From Cubamyces lactineus (lineage: Eukaryota; Basidiomycota; Agaricomycetes; Polyporales; Polyporaceae), in NCBI GenBank assembly GCA_022376465.1, contig JACDTU010000003.1, positions 1,860,001 to 1,924,000 of the forward strand: a stretch of 64,000 bases of DNA, read 5' to 3'. The position numbers and the translations under genes were made by a program. Positions 1 through 11,176 of the stretch are shown here, piece after piece; position 1 is the stretch's first letter; each line of letters opens with the position of its first letter. The notes below the pieces were generated by a model. That model was not told the origin of the DNA. It was given only the letters and a program-made list of their open reading frames with translations, and searched no databases.

Positions 1-1373
1 ACAGTACGAAGCCCCTCGTCACGGTTCGCTTGGTTTCCTGCCCCGCAAGCGTGCTGCGCGCCACCGCGGAAAGGTCAAGGCGTTCCCTAAGGTACGTGAA
101 AAAGATGGACAAGGAGAAGTTGGTATTGAGGGAAAATGGTGGGATAGGATGACCCCAAGAAGCCCGTCCACTTGACGGCTATCATGGGCTACAAGGCTGG
201 TATGACCCACGTTGTCCGTGACCTTGACCGTCCTGGATCCAGTAAGTTGTCTCGGAAATCTCACTATCACTGCCCATGCCGATATTTGTACAGAGATGCA
301 CAAGCGCGAGGTCGTGGAGGCGGTCACGATTGTCGAGACTCCCCCGATGATCGTTGTCGGTGTTGTCGGCTACGTCGAGACTCCCCGTGGTCTCCGTACC
401 CTCACCACTGTCTGGGCGACCCACCTTTCCGACGAGCTCAAGCGTCGCTTCTACAAGAACTGGTACCGTTCCAAGAAGAAGGCGTTCACCCGCTACGCCA
501 AGAAGCACGCCGAGGACGGCGGCAAGTCCACTGAGCGCGAGCTCGAGCGCATCCGCAAGTACTGCACTGTCGTCCGTGTCCTTGCACACACGCAGATCCG
601 CAAGACCGGTCTCTCCCAGAAGAAGGCGCACCTTATGGAGATCCAGGTCAACGGTGGCTCTATCGCCGACAAGGTTGCCTTCGCGCACGGTCTTTTCGAG
701 AAGCCCGTGGAGGTCGGCTCTGTCTTCGAGCAGGACGAGGTCGTCGACGTGATTGCGGTGACTAAGGGTCATGGTTTCGAGGGTGTCACCCACCGTTGGG
801 GTACGAAGAAGCTTCCTCGCAAGACTCACAAGGGTCTCCGCAAGGTCGCTTGTATCGGTGCATGGCACCCTTCGAAGGTCATGTTCTCCGTTGCCCGTGC
901 TGGTCAAAGTATGTATACCAGGCACTCTCAGGTACAACAGTACACTAACTATGACATCTAGACGGTTACCACCACCGTACGGAGCTCAACAAGAAGATTT
1001 ACCGTATCGGCAGCGGGTCGGACGAGGCCAACGCGTCTACTGAGCACGATATCACCAAGAAGGCGATCACCCCCATGGGTGGCTTCCCTCACTACGGTAT
1101 TGTCAAGAACGACTTCCTCATGTTGAAGGGTTCCATCCCCGGCACGAAGAAGCGTGTCATCACCATTCGCAAGTCCCTCATGGTCCACACCTCTCGCCGG
1201 GATCTCGAGAAGGTCCAGCTCAAGTTCATCGACACCTCGTCGAAGTTCGGCGTAAGTGCAATCCGCTGGATGTTCTACTACCTCCAACTCACACACCCTG
1301 TCCACAGCACGGCGCGTTCCAGACTGCCGAGGAAAAGGCTGCGTTCCTGGGAACGCTCAAGGCCCGGGCTTAA
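1..1373 (+). CDS. RPL3: 60S ribosomal protein L3 (uL3), 5' end outside the window
   Basis: Large-subunit ribosomal protein uL3, which lies near the peptidyl transferase centre in cytosolic ribosomes. Exons are about 5-91, 148-241, 294-908, 962-1251 and 1308-1373. The first bases read ACAG, a likely splice acceptor, followed by [17 protein letters not shown], which is residue 6 onward of the family, so only the first few codons are missing. Joined exons give [19 protein letters not shown], then the long central exon, then [16 protein letters not shown] and the end at LKARA. Introns are 52-56 nt with GTRNGT-type donors. The internal frame that looks longest on its own (through 961) runs into intron 4 and is not the real end. 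Identity is near certain from sequence conservation along the whole length. Confidence 0.97.
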
Positions 1374-2018
1374 TCGCTCTCCTCCTCCATACCTTCATCC
1401 TTCTCTTTACCGTTATGCTACACAGTCCATGCTATGCTTTGTATTGCCCAATGACATGACGCTCGCTTCTGACTTGAAGCATCACGGTTGTACATCATCC
1501 ATATCTTGTGTGAGCTTGAAGTATAACCCCTCACCCCCATATGAGCGTGATCTGCATCGTTAAGCAACCGTCCATGTCTGAGTGAATATGTGGGCGAAGG
1601 CCTTACTCTGGTGTTAGGGGATGCCGCGAGAGTAAGCCACGATTGGGTGGATGCTGAAGTCAGACGCATTGAGCCAATCGGCACACAGGGAATGAAATTG
1701 GCGCCCAAGCCCGCTTTGCGAAAAAGTGAGTGACGCTGGCGGCGACGAGCTCGTTCCTTTCCGCCGTGTCCACTACGCCTCCTTCCCCAGACACGTGTGT
1801 CTGGCTTCTCTGCTGCGTCTCTCCGGTATATTGTCACACTATTGCGTAGCCGAATGTTGCTCACACCGGTTGGACAGGTGTACGACAACACCACGCTGGC
1901 GCGTCACCGCGTCTACTAACACGGTGGTGCTGGTTTGTCGTGTCGCGGTGTGTACTACTTTTTCACCTTTAATGTCGACATCTCTGACTCCGAGTTAGGA
2001 TGACTGGTCATTGCATTG
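1374..2018. other. Intergenic region, RPL3 3' flank and PPR gene promoter
   Basis: 645 bases without a supportable gene. It should hold the RPL3 3' untranslated region and the promoter of the downstream PPR-like gene. Open frames on both strands here are short, cysteine- and arginine-rich and show no family resemblance. No repeat or RNA gene was recognised. Confidence 0.6.
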
Positions 2019-3851
2019 ATGCTGAGAGCGTCCTCTCTGGGCCTCGCATTCACACATGGGATCTCGCGCCGCTACCCTCTCCGTTCCCACTGCTTGCACC
2101 AGCAACTTTGTCATGAGACCCGCCCCATCCCCTCTACCCTATCGCACCTGCATACACAGGAGACGCCTGAGATGTCAAAGAGTCTCCCTCCTTCCAACGG
2201 GACCGACCCTGGACCAACCACCGCCGTTACTGGCCCCTCCCCAGACGAGGCCAACCCTGCGTCGAATACCAACGACCGGCCTCCTCAGAACGAAACTAAG
2301 TCGCACCAGGCAGCGACAGGCACCCATTCGGATCTTGTGCGTTGTAGTTCATCGCAAACAACCAAAGGATCCAGGCAGCCCACTCCCCCTCGCTCCGTCT
2401 TCTCGCGGTACGCCTACCGCGACCACCGGATCCGCCAGCCTCTTTACGAGAAGATGGTGGAAGCCACCGACCCCGACGAAGCATGGCAGACCTACCAAGA
2501 GCTGCTCAAGTATCGACCGCCCCACATAGAGCAAAGCATCCCCCATAAGTACCTTCACGCATTCGCTGCCTCCCTTGTCAATCGCTCGGAGTCCCTACCA
2601 TCTCAGAAAACCCGCACCCGGACCGTCTTCCTGCGATTGCTCTCTGTCCTCAATACCATCTATTATACGGGTGGGCAGGTGCGTTTGTGGGAGTGGAATG
2701 CCCTCATAGAGTGCGCGGGGCGTGGCTGGCGGAAAACGAGGATGGATGATTTTCAGGCCGCGCTGAACGTCTACCAGGATATGGTCGCGAACCGAGCCCC
2801 AGGCTCATCCTTTTCCAGCAAGGGGCCTGGATCTAACGACCCGGCAAGAATCGTATCCCATCCCGTTACACCCGATATTGTGACCTATAATACCCTCCTC
2901 TCCGTTGCCGGGCGTACGCTCAACCCTAGGGTCATGCGTTTGGCGGAGGAACTATTAGAATCCTCTGGCATGTCCCCCGATCGGATCACCTACCTCATCT
3001 ATCAACGCTACTATGCTCGCAAAGGCAAGCTCAGTGGAGTGCGCAGGGTCACTGCTCGACTTTTGGCAGACGGCTGGCACCTAGGCATGGAAGGCATTAA
3101 CTCCCTGATATGGGCGTACGGACGTAACGGGCGACTAGATGTCGTCGAGTACATCTACTGCATTTTGCGGCATAACCTACTCCCCGACGCCCCCTTCACC
3201 AGCGGTCTCGACGTTGAAGACTGCATACGACAGTTGGATTGGCTGGAGAGCATCACCGTCCCCTCGGACCTGAAGCCCGATGCCATCACCTACTACACAG
3301 TCATCCAGGTGTACGCATACCATGGACGCCTTCGCGAATCCCTGAAGACCTTCTCGGACATGATCACCTCGCCGGTGCCTATTACGGGAAAGCTCGAAGA
3401 CATCGAAGAATTCGAGCCCGGTGCCAACCTTCCCAACCCCATTATCCCCATCTACCGCGCGCTGTTCCTTGGCTTCGCTCGACACGCGCTTCCCCCAGGG
3501 ATTTCGCCATCTGAGGTAGAAGCGAGACGACCGGAGGACAGAGACAAGGTGTGGCGAGCTTGGACGTTCGAGCAGCTGTACACCATCTTCAACGACTTCA
3601 TCAATCTGCCCTTCGACTCGAAGCCAAACAACCGGACCGTGTATTGGCTCCTTGTGGCCTTCGCGACCACCAGCGGCCACAATCAAGCGGTTCTGCGCAA
3701 CGTGTTGGAACAGATAGAAGACCGGTTTGGGATTGAGGGATGGGATGAGCGATTGCGCGTGCTGCGGGAGAAGATCCTTGCGGAGCAGGTTGACAGCGCG
3801 TACTTTGAGGGGCTACGCCAGACGCAGGAGCGGCGAGGTTGGAAGGCATGA
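2019..3851 (+). CDS. Pentatricopeptide-repeat-like protein, probably mitochondrial
   Basis: Single-exon gene of 610 residues. The start is the ATG at 2019. The first ~50 residues are rich in Arg, Ser and Leu and nearly free of acidic residues, as in a mitochondrial targeting peptide. Residues ~280-460 hold several helix pairs with the PPR signature, for example PDIVTYNTLLSVAGR, DRITYLIYQRYYARKGKL and PDAITYYTVIQVYAYHGRL. PPR proteins bind single-stranded RNA in organelles and act in processing, stability or translation of mitochondrial transcripts. The exact family member cannot be named; fungal PPR proteins diverge quickly. The C-terminal ~120 residues are helical without clear repeats. Stop is 189 bases before the convergent AMMECR1 gene. 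Confidence 0.85.
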   Translation: MLRASSLGLAFTHGISRRYPLRSHCLHQQLCHETRPIPSTLSHLHTQETPEMSKSLPPSNGTDPGPTTAVTGPSPDEANPASNTNDRPPQNETKSHQAATGTHSDLVRCSSSQTTKGSRQPTPPRSVFSRYAYRDHRIRQPLYEKMVEATDPDEAWQTYQELLKYRPPHIEQSIPHKYLHAFAASLVNRSESLPSQKTRTRTVFLRLLSVLNTIYYTGGQVRLWEWNALIECAGRGWRKTRMDDFQAALNVYQDMVANRAPGSSFSSKGPGSNDPARIVSHPVTPDIVTYNTLLSVAGRTLNPRVMRLAEELLESSGMSPDRITYLIYQRYYARKGKLSGVRRVTARLLADGWHLGMEGINSLIWAYGRNGRLDVVEYIYCILRHNLLPDAPFTSGLDVEDCIRQLDWLESITVPSDLKPDAITYYTVIQVYAYHGRLRESLKTFSDMITSPVPITGKLEDIEEFEPGANLPNPIIPIYRALFLGFARHALPPGISPSEVEARRPEDRDKVWRAWTFEQLYTIFNDFINLPFDSKPNNRTVYWLLVAFATTSGHNQAVLRNVLEQIEDRFGIEGWDERLRVLREKILAEQVDSAYFEGLRQTQERRGWKA

Positions 3852-4039
3852 GCGATCTTTGTACATTTGGAGAATATACTATGTAAAGACACCGTAATTG
3901 GGCAACTCTATGGTACACACTGCACAGTCCTATGCCACACATCGTACACACGGATCCGGGATTCGAAGCATGAGTTCCGTCGCTTCTACATCGAGCACCA
4001 CAGTCACATGGGAGCGTACGGGAGCTCCGTCAAGCGCAG

Positions 4040-4915
4040 CTACAGAGAGCCTCCGTTATCGGTTCTCCAGCGGGCGTAGTCCTCCCAGCTCACGGCACAT
4101 GACCGGCTCTGGTACCGGCGCACCTTGAGAGCGCGCCTGAGGTCCTCGGAGATGCGGCCGCTCCATCCGGCTTTGCGGATGGCGCTGTCTATGGTCTCTA
4201 TCTTGTCCCAACCCTGCTCCTCTGCGACGTGGGGGAGAAAAGTCGCAGAGAAGGTGTGCTTCAGGACGCCGCGCGTCGGCACCGAAGACGAGGAGCCCAG
4301 CGGGGACGGGGCGGACGACGGGGAGGGCGCAACGGGGATAAGGGACGGGTGAGGGAAAGTGATATGGATCCCGTGCACGCCTAGCTCCCAATCGAGGTAG
4401 GTTTCCACGTCCTCAAAGTCTGTGAGCAATGAGACCCTGCATGTGGCGATCGGATCAGTACCCTCTTACTGTACGGCAGCACGATGGACGAGCGAAGGAG
4501 GAGGGAACACCCACGAGCACTCCAGGTTCTCGAGCTCCCACTCCTCGATCTTCCTGAACCTGTGGTCACGGAACGCACTGATGAGTGCATACTCTGCCAA
4601 ACCATCCTGAAGTGGCTGCGGCTCAAAGGTGCCTATGCAGCCCCGGAGCTTGTGGGGCTTCCCGGGGCGCGACGCCTTGGTGTTCCAGGTGACAAAGAGG
4701 GGGCTGGGAACATTCGCAGGCATCAGCAATGTGTTTCGGGCCAGCGCGTCCGGGGGTGCTTACAATTTGCCGTCAGGGAACTTGGGGGGTATCGGCTTCT
4801 GGGACGTGAGGGCACAAAAGAGGGTGTCGAAGCTGTGGAAGCAGTGCTCTGGGAGGCAGACCTGCTCAACCTCCTCTCCGGCGGGCTTGGGGAGCTCAGG
4901 CGCGGCGAGAGACAT
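4040..4915 (-). CDS. AMMECR1-domain protein
   Basis: Three exons: 4764-4915, 4515-4703 and 4040-4436. The joined protein (~245 aa) carries the AMMECR1 core: PLFVTW, then [14 protein letters not shown] with the invariant [34 protein letters not shown], and the C-terminal EEQGWDKIETIDSAIRKAGW. The domain is conserved from archaea to humans; its biochemical role is unknown, although the invariant motif has been suggested to be a catalytic or binding site. The ATG at 4915 (MSLAAPELPKP) was chosen because it precedes the conserved Cys/Phe-rich N-terminal segment. Exon 2 ends at ECS with donor GTGGGT: reading on instead would require a 33-nt intron and would insert unrelated residues before VSLLTDF. 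The product is probably nuclear or cytosolic. Confidence 0.93.
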
Positions 4916-5472
4916 GGCGAGAGGGCTCTGGCCGGCGGGAACGGAGGGGAGCAGATGGCGTTGGATGCAGAGAAAGGAGTGGCGAGCGACGAAGAGGGAG
5001 TATTGGATAAATTTGGGCGGTACTCTACACCTGCCCGATTCAGACAGCTCGGGTCGTTTGCATTCACTTGCGCGCTCCCTCACTCTGCAGCAGTCCACAG
5101 TGGCTTAACAACATCGAGAGCAGGCAACAGATGGCATTGCATTCAGGATCACTACGGAAACCAATGAGCTGTATCACTATGGACATTGTATGTACAATAC
5201 GATATGCAGTAAAAAGCGATAAATCGGAAAAGGAGACATGAGATAGTACGTAGACACTGAAACGGGATATCCTGATGGTGTGGGGACGAGCTGTGGCAGA
5301 TGTGCGAGAGAGGAGAGTCATGGGTCATAACGGGCATCGTAAAGAAGGAAAGTAATAACATAGGGTCATGAGGGGAATAGAGGAGGAAAGCAGCAGCAGA
5401 CTGGCGGCCAAGCGCAAAATGTAGAAGGAGCCAGGCAAAATGTCCATGAGTCACGCAGGCGGGGAGCGAGTG

Positions 5473-6875
5473 CTATGTCTGACAACAGCTCCAAGATGTG
5501 CCAGTAGCTGCTCGAGCCTTCTCGCGAGCTTCTTCCTGGTCGGCTTGAGCTGCCCAAACGGGGGTCGCGGAGCTCGAGAGTAGGACACTATCGCGTCGTT
5601 TGATCTCGTTCTCTTGCTCAATTTTGTCCTTTTTCTGTATAATAGCGTCGATTAGGCTATCAAATAAGTTCTGAATGCCTGGGCGGGAGTTAGCGCAGTG
5701 CGATGCAATTGTAGCACAGCACTCACCAAAATCGTCTTTGGCGGAGACTTCGAACAGCTCCATGCCCTTGTGGAGGCCCCATTCCTGGTCCTCACCGGTG
5801 TCGGCTTCATCGTCCTCTGGTAAGCTGTTACTGCTCCCATCGCCGATGTCATTCCAACCTCCTGGGCGATAACCAAAACGTGATGGTGTCGGGCGGGTGT
5901 TCGCGGTAGTAGAATTGGATCGGGGTAATAATAGGTCGCCGCTCTTGGCGCGTGGACGGGTATAGGCTTGGGTGTTCGAGCGTTTCATTCCTGACGACCG
6001 AGGATCGTTGAATGACTCCACTTCTGGAGGGGGGGAGAACGTCTTTGGAGACGTGAGGGCGGGGACGGAGCGTATACTAGTGAAGGAGGTGAATCTAGGG
6101 CGGATATAAGAAAAGGTCGACGGTGGTGGGGGAGGCGGGGGAGGAGTGGGCGGTCGTGGAGGGGGGAACCATGTGTGCAATGAGAGGCGAGCTAAGTCAG
6201 AAGTGACCTGCCGCGCATGCTGGAGGTCGGCTTTCGCGCCGACAATATAGATAATCAAATCAGGAGAACAGTTCTTCTTCAGCTCTGTAAATGCGAAGGT
6301 TGGTAGGTCAGAACAGGGATTCGTTCGGCGACGCGCCCGCTGCGGACAATAAATTTGCTCACCTTCCAGCCAGCCACGAACATCTTCGAAACTGGACGCG
6401 TTCGTGATATCATACAGCAGTAATGCCGCGTTTGCACCACGGTAATACATCGGTGCCTGGCCAGGGCGTCAAGGCCACACTATTAGCCACACTCTGGTTG
6501 AAAACAACAGACGGCCACGCACCATGCTGCGAAACCTTTCCTGACCCGCGGTATCCCACAATTGAAGCCTAACCTTTGTTCCCCCAACGGTTACCTTCTT
6601 AGTGACGAAGAATGCGCCCGTAGTCGAAGTGGTGTTCTTCGGATCGAACTTGCCCTGGGTATACCTGTGCAGCAGGCTGGTCTTGCCAACACCTGTAGGA
6701 GTTTTGAGATTGGGGCTCTCGCGCGGATAGGAGCACAGAAGAGCAAGCAGGCGAGGCCGCTGAGGAATGGACGAGGAAGCATACCTGTATTGCCCATGAT
6801 CACAATCTTGGCATCGACCCCCTGGTCATATCTGGCCTTCCTGTAAGGGTCCAAACGAGGATATTCCGCCATCAT
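5473..6875 (-). CDS. Rab-family small GTPase with a long proline-rich insertion
   Basis: Five exons: 6785-6875, 6523-6692, 6363-6456, 5727-6284 and 5473-5678, giving 372 aa. G1 is GNTGVGKTS, switch II is [12 protein letters not shown], followed by [15 protein letters not shown], all typical of Rab5/21/22/24-like proteins that control vesicle traffic. The C-terminus ends SCCQT, which fits a CCxx geranylgeranylation site. Two things are odd. G4 reads GAKADL where Rabs normally have GNKxDL, so the guanine-contacting Asn is replaced by Ala. Between G4 and G5 (EVSAKDD) there are about 160 residues rather than ~30; the extra block starts with a polyproline run and is rich in Ser, Pro and Arg. The ATG at 6875 is the first of two tandem Met codons. 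Orthology to a named Rab is not certain. Confidence 0.88.
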
Positions 6876-8611
6876 GGTTGGGAGACCTGCGCGACGATGG
6901 GGGGCGGGGGCCGCCAGGGAGCGGGGGGGCGGGGGGCGGAAGGCAGAGACCGGAGAGCGTAGTAGGGGGAAAGAGAAGAGACGGAGAAAGCGAAGGAGAG
7001 CCTATTGAGCCGTTTGAGATGGAGAACCACACTCGCCACGTGCGTCTATCTGTCCGGCTAGTTCGGGACGGGGCCTGGCAGCGCTCTTGCACAGGCGCCC
7101 AACACAAAGTACACGGCGAGTCCGCCCTCTGCAGGAAACCTACAGAATTGTGTGGTATGTGTAATCACATAGGTGATCTTAAGAGAATCGCATTTGGAGA
7201 CCCGTGTGCGCAACACAAGAGGGGCCATTTCTTAAGATTTTCTTAAGAGTGAACCTCGGCAACGCTGTGAGATTGATGCGAGATGCAAGGCGCTACCGAA
7301 TATATCCGAACAATTCCGATTGATTCCGAAATCTATTCACACCCACAGCATTCCGTACAGGATTCAGAAATGAAGTATATTCAGTACCTGCAATATCTAC
7401 TCTACTCTACATACAAGCTGTGGTATCTATCAGAGGAGCTGTGCTGAGTGATCAGGAAAATAACGTACCGTAGAGGGAACACGTACCTCTGAGCTTAAGT
7501 GGTTTAGTCGCTCTTGGCCCTTGAGATACGTGCGCATGCGTGCACATGAACGAGCTGACACTGACATCCACATATTAGCCATGGTGTTTGCAGGCGAATG
7601 GGGCGCAAAAGACTCACCACAGGGCTTGAGGATGCACAGTGACTAGAGCAATTTGTGACGTGGCATCCGTTGGCGATGCTGTATGGCGTTCTCGACGATG
7701 TTATGTTAGTTGCCTAGCATGATGGGCAGCAGTATCGCTCACCTTGCAAAGCCCAACGGGCAGATAATTGCACATCGATTCGTAGCAAGGCTATGCGTCA
7801 GCTATCAGCGATGACTACTTACCTTAGGCTCTCTTGTTTTGGCACGAAAAGTACAAACGCGTAGTGAACAAGTCACTAAAGAGAGTCGCATGAGGGAGAC
7901 TGGCGCAGACTAACGCAGAGAGACCGATGTCGAAAGGATCAGGGTCAGAAGTCGAGGGGACCAAGCTCAGTCATGGTGGTTGGAGTTGAACGTTGAAGAC
8001 GGTTGCAACAGTGGGGTCAGCGCAACCTGCGTGGAAAGAGCTGGAAAACGTGACAGTTCGTCACAATTTGTCACATGTTCACACGGTCACTGGGTCAGAC
8101 TGCCGAAATCGTGCCGGAGGGACGGGGCTGCCGTGTGAACCACCTGCCCTTTCTTGTCTCCCCTGCCGACGTTGCCAAGGGCCAAGGAGATTAGCGCCTT
8201 CTTGACCTTAAGGATATTTGAGATCACTCTGCGACGATCTCAATTCCTGCCCCACATAAGATAATCTCGGTTTGACCTGCAATCCATCACAAGAAGTCAT
8301 CACAGACAATTTGCAGGCGGGTCCTCTCTTAAGAATCTCGCAGATTCCTCCCTGGCCGTGTATCGCTCGCTTACTTACAATTGCAGCGCGGCGTCCCCAC
8401 CGGCGATTCACTGCACTGCACCATCCCTTATCCGCCCCGCCGGGGCCGGCCAGTGGCACAGGCACAGTCCTCACACTCCCGACCACACTGCTCGGCGCAT
8501 TCCATATACAGATGACAGGCATGTAGAGGGGCATGCGAGCATACAATTTTGATGGAGGTGAGACAACAAATGACATAGTGCAATACACCCATAACGCCCA
8601 GCCGCAGCCCT
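6876..8611. other. 1.7-kb gap between GTPase gene and RPS7
   Basis: No convincing protein gene. The first ~350 bases should contain the promoter of the Rab-like gene and include a G-rich stretch near 6890-6960. The 7.4-7.9 kb part holds the spliced minus-strand candidate listed separately. The last ~600 bases, up to the RPS7 stop, include the RPS7 3' flank. Short open frames here have no family resemblance. Confidence 0.55.
7400..7870 (-). ncRNA. Candidate spliced transcript of unknown coding potential
   Basis: Read on the minus strand this stretch has several complete intron signatures in the right order and of the right size for this genome. Intron B runs from donor GTGAGTC at 7617 to an acceptor at 7561 (or 7555) with branch-like GCTAATA. 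Intron C runs from donor GTACGTG at 7486 to an acceptor at 7444. Upstream there are donors GTAAGTAG at 7822 and GTGAGCG at 7742 and an acceptor CATACAG ending near 7680 preceded by CTAACAT. No single frame stays open through all exons; short open stretches exist in single exons but with a stop in the exon before intron B. I infer a spliced non-coding RNA or a gene for a very small peptide. Ends are approximate. Confidence 0.35.
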
Positions 8612-9347
8612 CTAATCCTGCGCCTGCACGGGGAACTCGAAAACGACGTCCTTGCCAGTCAGGCGGCGGTAGACGGACGAGAACGAGTCGAGCTTGTACT
8701 CCAATGACGTCGCATCCTTCGAGTCAAGGAAGCTGAAACACGCGAACTGTCAGCCTGCATTCGCCCGCCCGAGATAAGACGTCCAACATACACTTTGAGG
8801 AGTTTTGAGCCGTCAACAGCCACACGCGTGCGCTTGCCAACGATCTCGGTAGGGAAGACGAGGTCCTCGAGGATCTTCTCGTGAACGCTCGTGAGGGTGC
8901 GGCTACGGGGGCGCTTCTGCTTAACGCGAGAGGTGCGGGTGGGCTTGCGCAGCATCCGGCGCTGGGCAACGAAGACGACGTGGCGGTCGGAGAACTTCTT
9001 CTCGAGTTCCCGGGTCAGCCTGTGGATGGATGGTAGAGGTGACATAGTCAATTTCCCGGTTCTACCTGGCGCGTCTCTTCCGCGCTGTTTCACGCCGAAA
9101 CTAACCTCTGCTGGACCTTGTGGAATGCCTTGAGCTGGGGAACGGGGACGAAGATGACAATGGCCTTCTTGCCGCCGCGAACATCGACTTCGCGGGCAGC
9201 AGAGATCTGGAGGGGGCGGAGCTCGCTCTTCAGCTCGGGCGCGCTGTTCTCAAGGTCGATCATGGCCTGAGCGACGGCAATCTCAGTCTCATCGGGGGCG
9301 GTCCTGGGCGCGTTGGCCGTGCGGAAGATCTTGTGCTGGACGGACAT
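8612..9347 (-). CDS. RPS7: 40S ribosomal protein S7 (eS7)
   Basis: Small-subunit ribosomal protein eS7. Exons 9106-9347, 8792-9019 and 8612-8732 give 196 aa, the usual length. Conserved stretches include [46 protein letters not shown] and [14 protein letters not shown]. The ATG at 9347 begins [11 protein letters not shown] further intron probably interrupts the 5' leader, with donor GTGAGTG at 9519 and acceptor CTGCTAG ending at 9366 (about 154 nt, longer than the coding introns); leader introns are common in fungal ribosomal protein genes. I looked for box C/D motifs in that intron and found no convincing snoRNA. Confidence 0.97.
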
Positions 9348-9365
9348 CTTGAAGCCTTGAGGGTC

Positions 9366-9519
9366 CTAGCAGAGGTAGCGGATAGCACGGTCAGCATCCA
9401 TTCCCAGCACATCCAATCCAACCCCTTCCGTTCCGTCCCATCCTTCCAAATTTCCACCAGCCGTTCGTAACATCCTGCAGGAACCCTCTCGCACAGAGAA
9501 ATGGCATAATAACACTCAC
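9366..9519 (-). other. Probable 5'-leader intron of RPS7
   Basis: On the minus strand a donor GTGAGTG at 9519 and an acceptor CTGCTAG ending at 9366 flank 154 bases just upstream of the RPS7 start codon. Placement 18 bases before the ATG and good splice sites support an intron in the untranslated leader. Transcript data would settle it. Confidence 0.55.
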
Positions 9520-9928
9520 CGAGCCTGTCGCCGTCGTCGATAGTGTGTCCGTTGGGTACCGTCTCACAGATCTTTTGCGGGCGCTGGGCGTTGAGTGTGT
9601 GGGAATATAGCCAAATACAGTCAAACAAGATAGACGCTCAATATGATAAGTACTCAATTACCCCGCATAGTCGCAGGTGGTTGAGTAGTTCCTGCACATC
9701 TCTAGAAGCCTAGTGAACGTATCATGTGTGTAACTGTAAGCAGTATCTGACCGTGTATCCCAGTAACATAGTAGAATTGTGTGTAATTCATATTCTGGTT
9801 CATCGCACATTCGGTCGGACGGTGCACTGAGCGATAGCCTGAGAGTCAAAAAGTACTTGGACGTCACAACTACAGGCCTATAGCTACATCGTGTACATGA
9901 TTCAGTAGATAGTTAGTAGCGTAAAATT

Positions 9929-11176
9929 CTATGAAGCTCTATTCTTCTTGAAATCCTCCACCCATTTCTGCTCCTCCTCTCCCTTGGGCAAAACGATGAA
10001 TGTGAGGGTGCCGTCTTTCAGCTCAAGCCCGTCCTGCGGCTCGCCTTCCTTGGCCTTCGCCGCCTTGCACACATCCCGCAGCGTCATCTTCTTGCCTATC
10101 TTCAGCAGCCGCTGCCTCCTGGTGAACCCGTACACAACCAGGTTGCCGTCGACGTACTCTCTCTTCTTGTCCCACTCCGGCTGCGGCGCGTTTGGCGGGA
10201 ACATCGCGCTGAGGTGTGCGGAGAACGGCGTGTCCTCTTGGTAGTGTGAGATGAGATCTGACGTCGCGTATTGAGGGTATAGGAAGAGCACGGGGAAGAT
10301 TAAGGTGTTGTTCGTCGGGTCCTCGGGATCGAAATCAGGTTCGTAGGGATTTTGTGCCACGGTGTCAGGGACTGGAACCACGATGATGTTGCGTTCCTGC
10401 ATAGGGCATGAGTTCAACGTTCTCGGTTGTGATGAGACAACGTTACCTTGTAAGCCGCACGTAGACGTCCCTGTTTCAGCTGTTCCTGCCGTATGCGCTC
10501 CTGCCGCTCTCGTTCTTTACGTTCCTTCGCCTCCTTCAGCTTAGCAGCCTTCTCCCGCGTAGTCTGCACTGCTTTGTTTTCCTTGTCGAACTGGAGGCAT
10601 CGATCGCAGCAGTCGAGCGCCTCGTCGTAGCGTTCAAGTGCGATGAGGGCCAGAGCGGAGCGGTAATACGCCTTGGAGCACTTGGGGTTCACGCTAATCG
10701 CTCTCGAGCAATCTCGTAAGACCGACCCGTAGTTCTCTGGTGATATGAGCGCTGCGACAATTGAATGTCAATATAGATACACTTACGGAGCTCTAGATTA
10801 CATGCCGCCCGGTTGCACAGCAGAGCTTCTAGGACTGTGTTGTCTGTGGGTTTGGCATCCACGCCCTGGGTGTAGAACCCTAAAGCTTCACGGTATCGCT
10901 TCCCCTTGAAGTAATCATTTCCCTGCTCTTTGAAATTCTGCGCGATCTCTGCTCATTTGTGCATTAGCCTCTGCGAACTATATACACTGTTTGAAGTGCG
11001 TCTTACCTACCATCTGGAGTACCCTCATATGCTAAGCTCTGCAGCGCCGATATAGCAACGTCATCTGCCGCGTCCTCCGGGAGGCTCTTCATGAACAGCG
11101 GAACGGAGTCAAACTCGGCGAGCTTCTCATCGGCGGGAAGCGGTTGTGGTAGCGGCACGCCTTCTTGTGCAGCCAT
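9929..11176 (-). CDS. CNS1: Hsp90 co-chaperone CNS1/TTC4-like TPR protein
   Basis: Four exons: 11011-11176, 10787-10948, 10447-10736 and 9929-10396, for 361 aa. Residues ~60-190 contain three TPR units: EQGNDYFKGKRYREALGFYTQGV, LCNRAACNLELQNYGSVLRDC and CSKAYYRSALALIALERYDEAL. A charged coiled coil rich in Lys, Glu and Arg follows (KERERQERIRQEQLKQG), then the wheel-like C-terminal domain (VPVPDTVAQNPYEPDFDPED, FPVLFLYPQYATSDLI). CNS1 binds the C-terminal MEEVD of Hsp90 and Hsp70 in the cytosol and is essential in yeast; TTC4 is the animal form. The second intron acceptor was set so that LQNYGSVL matches the TPR pattern; the earlier AG at GTCGCAG would insert five unrelated residues. Confidence 0.93.

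Noticed and set aside
182..937. 251-codon minus-strand frame opposite RPL3
   Set aside because: Shadow of the highly biased ribosomal-protein codons; no family resemblance, and the plus strand is a certain gene.
4437..4469. 33-nt intron in the AMMECR1 gene
   Set aside because: Too short for the genome; a 78-nt intron with donor at 4514 gives the conserved [11 protein letters not shown] instead.
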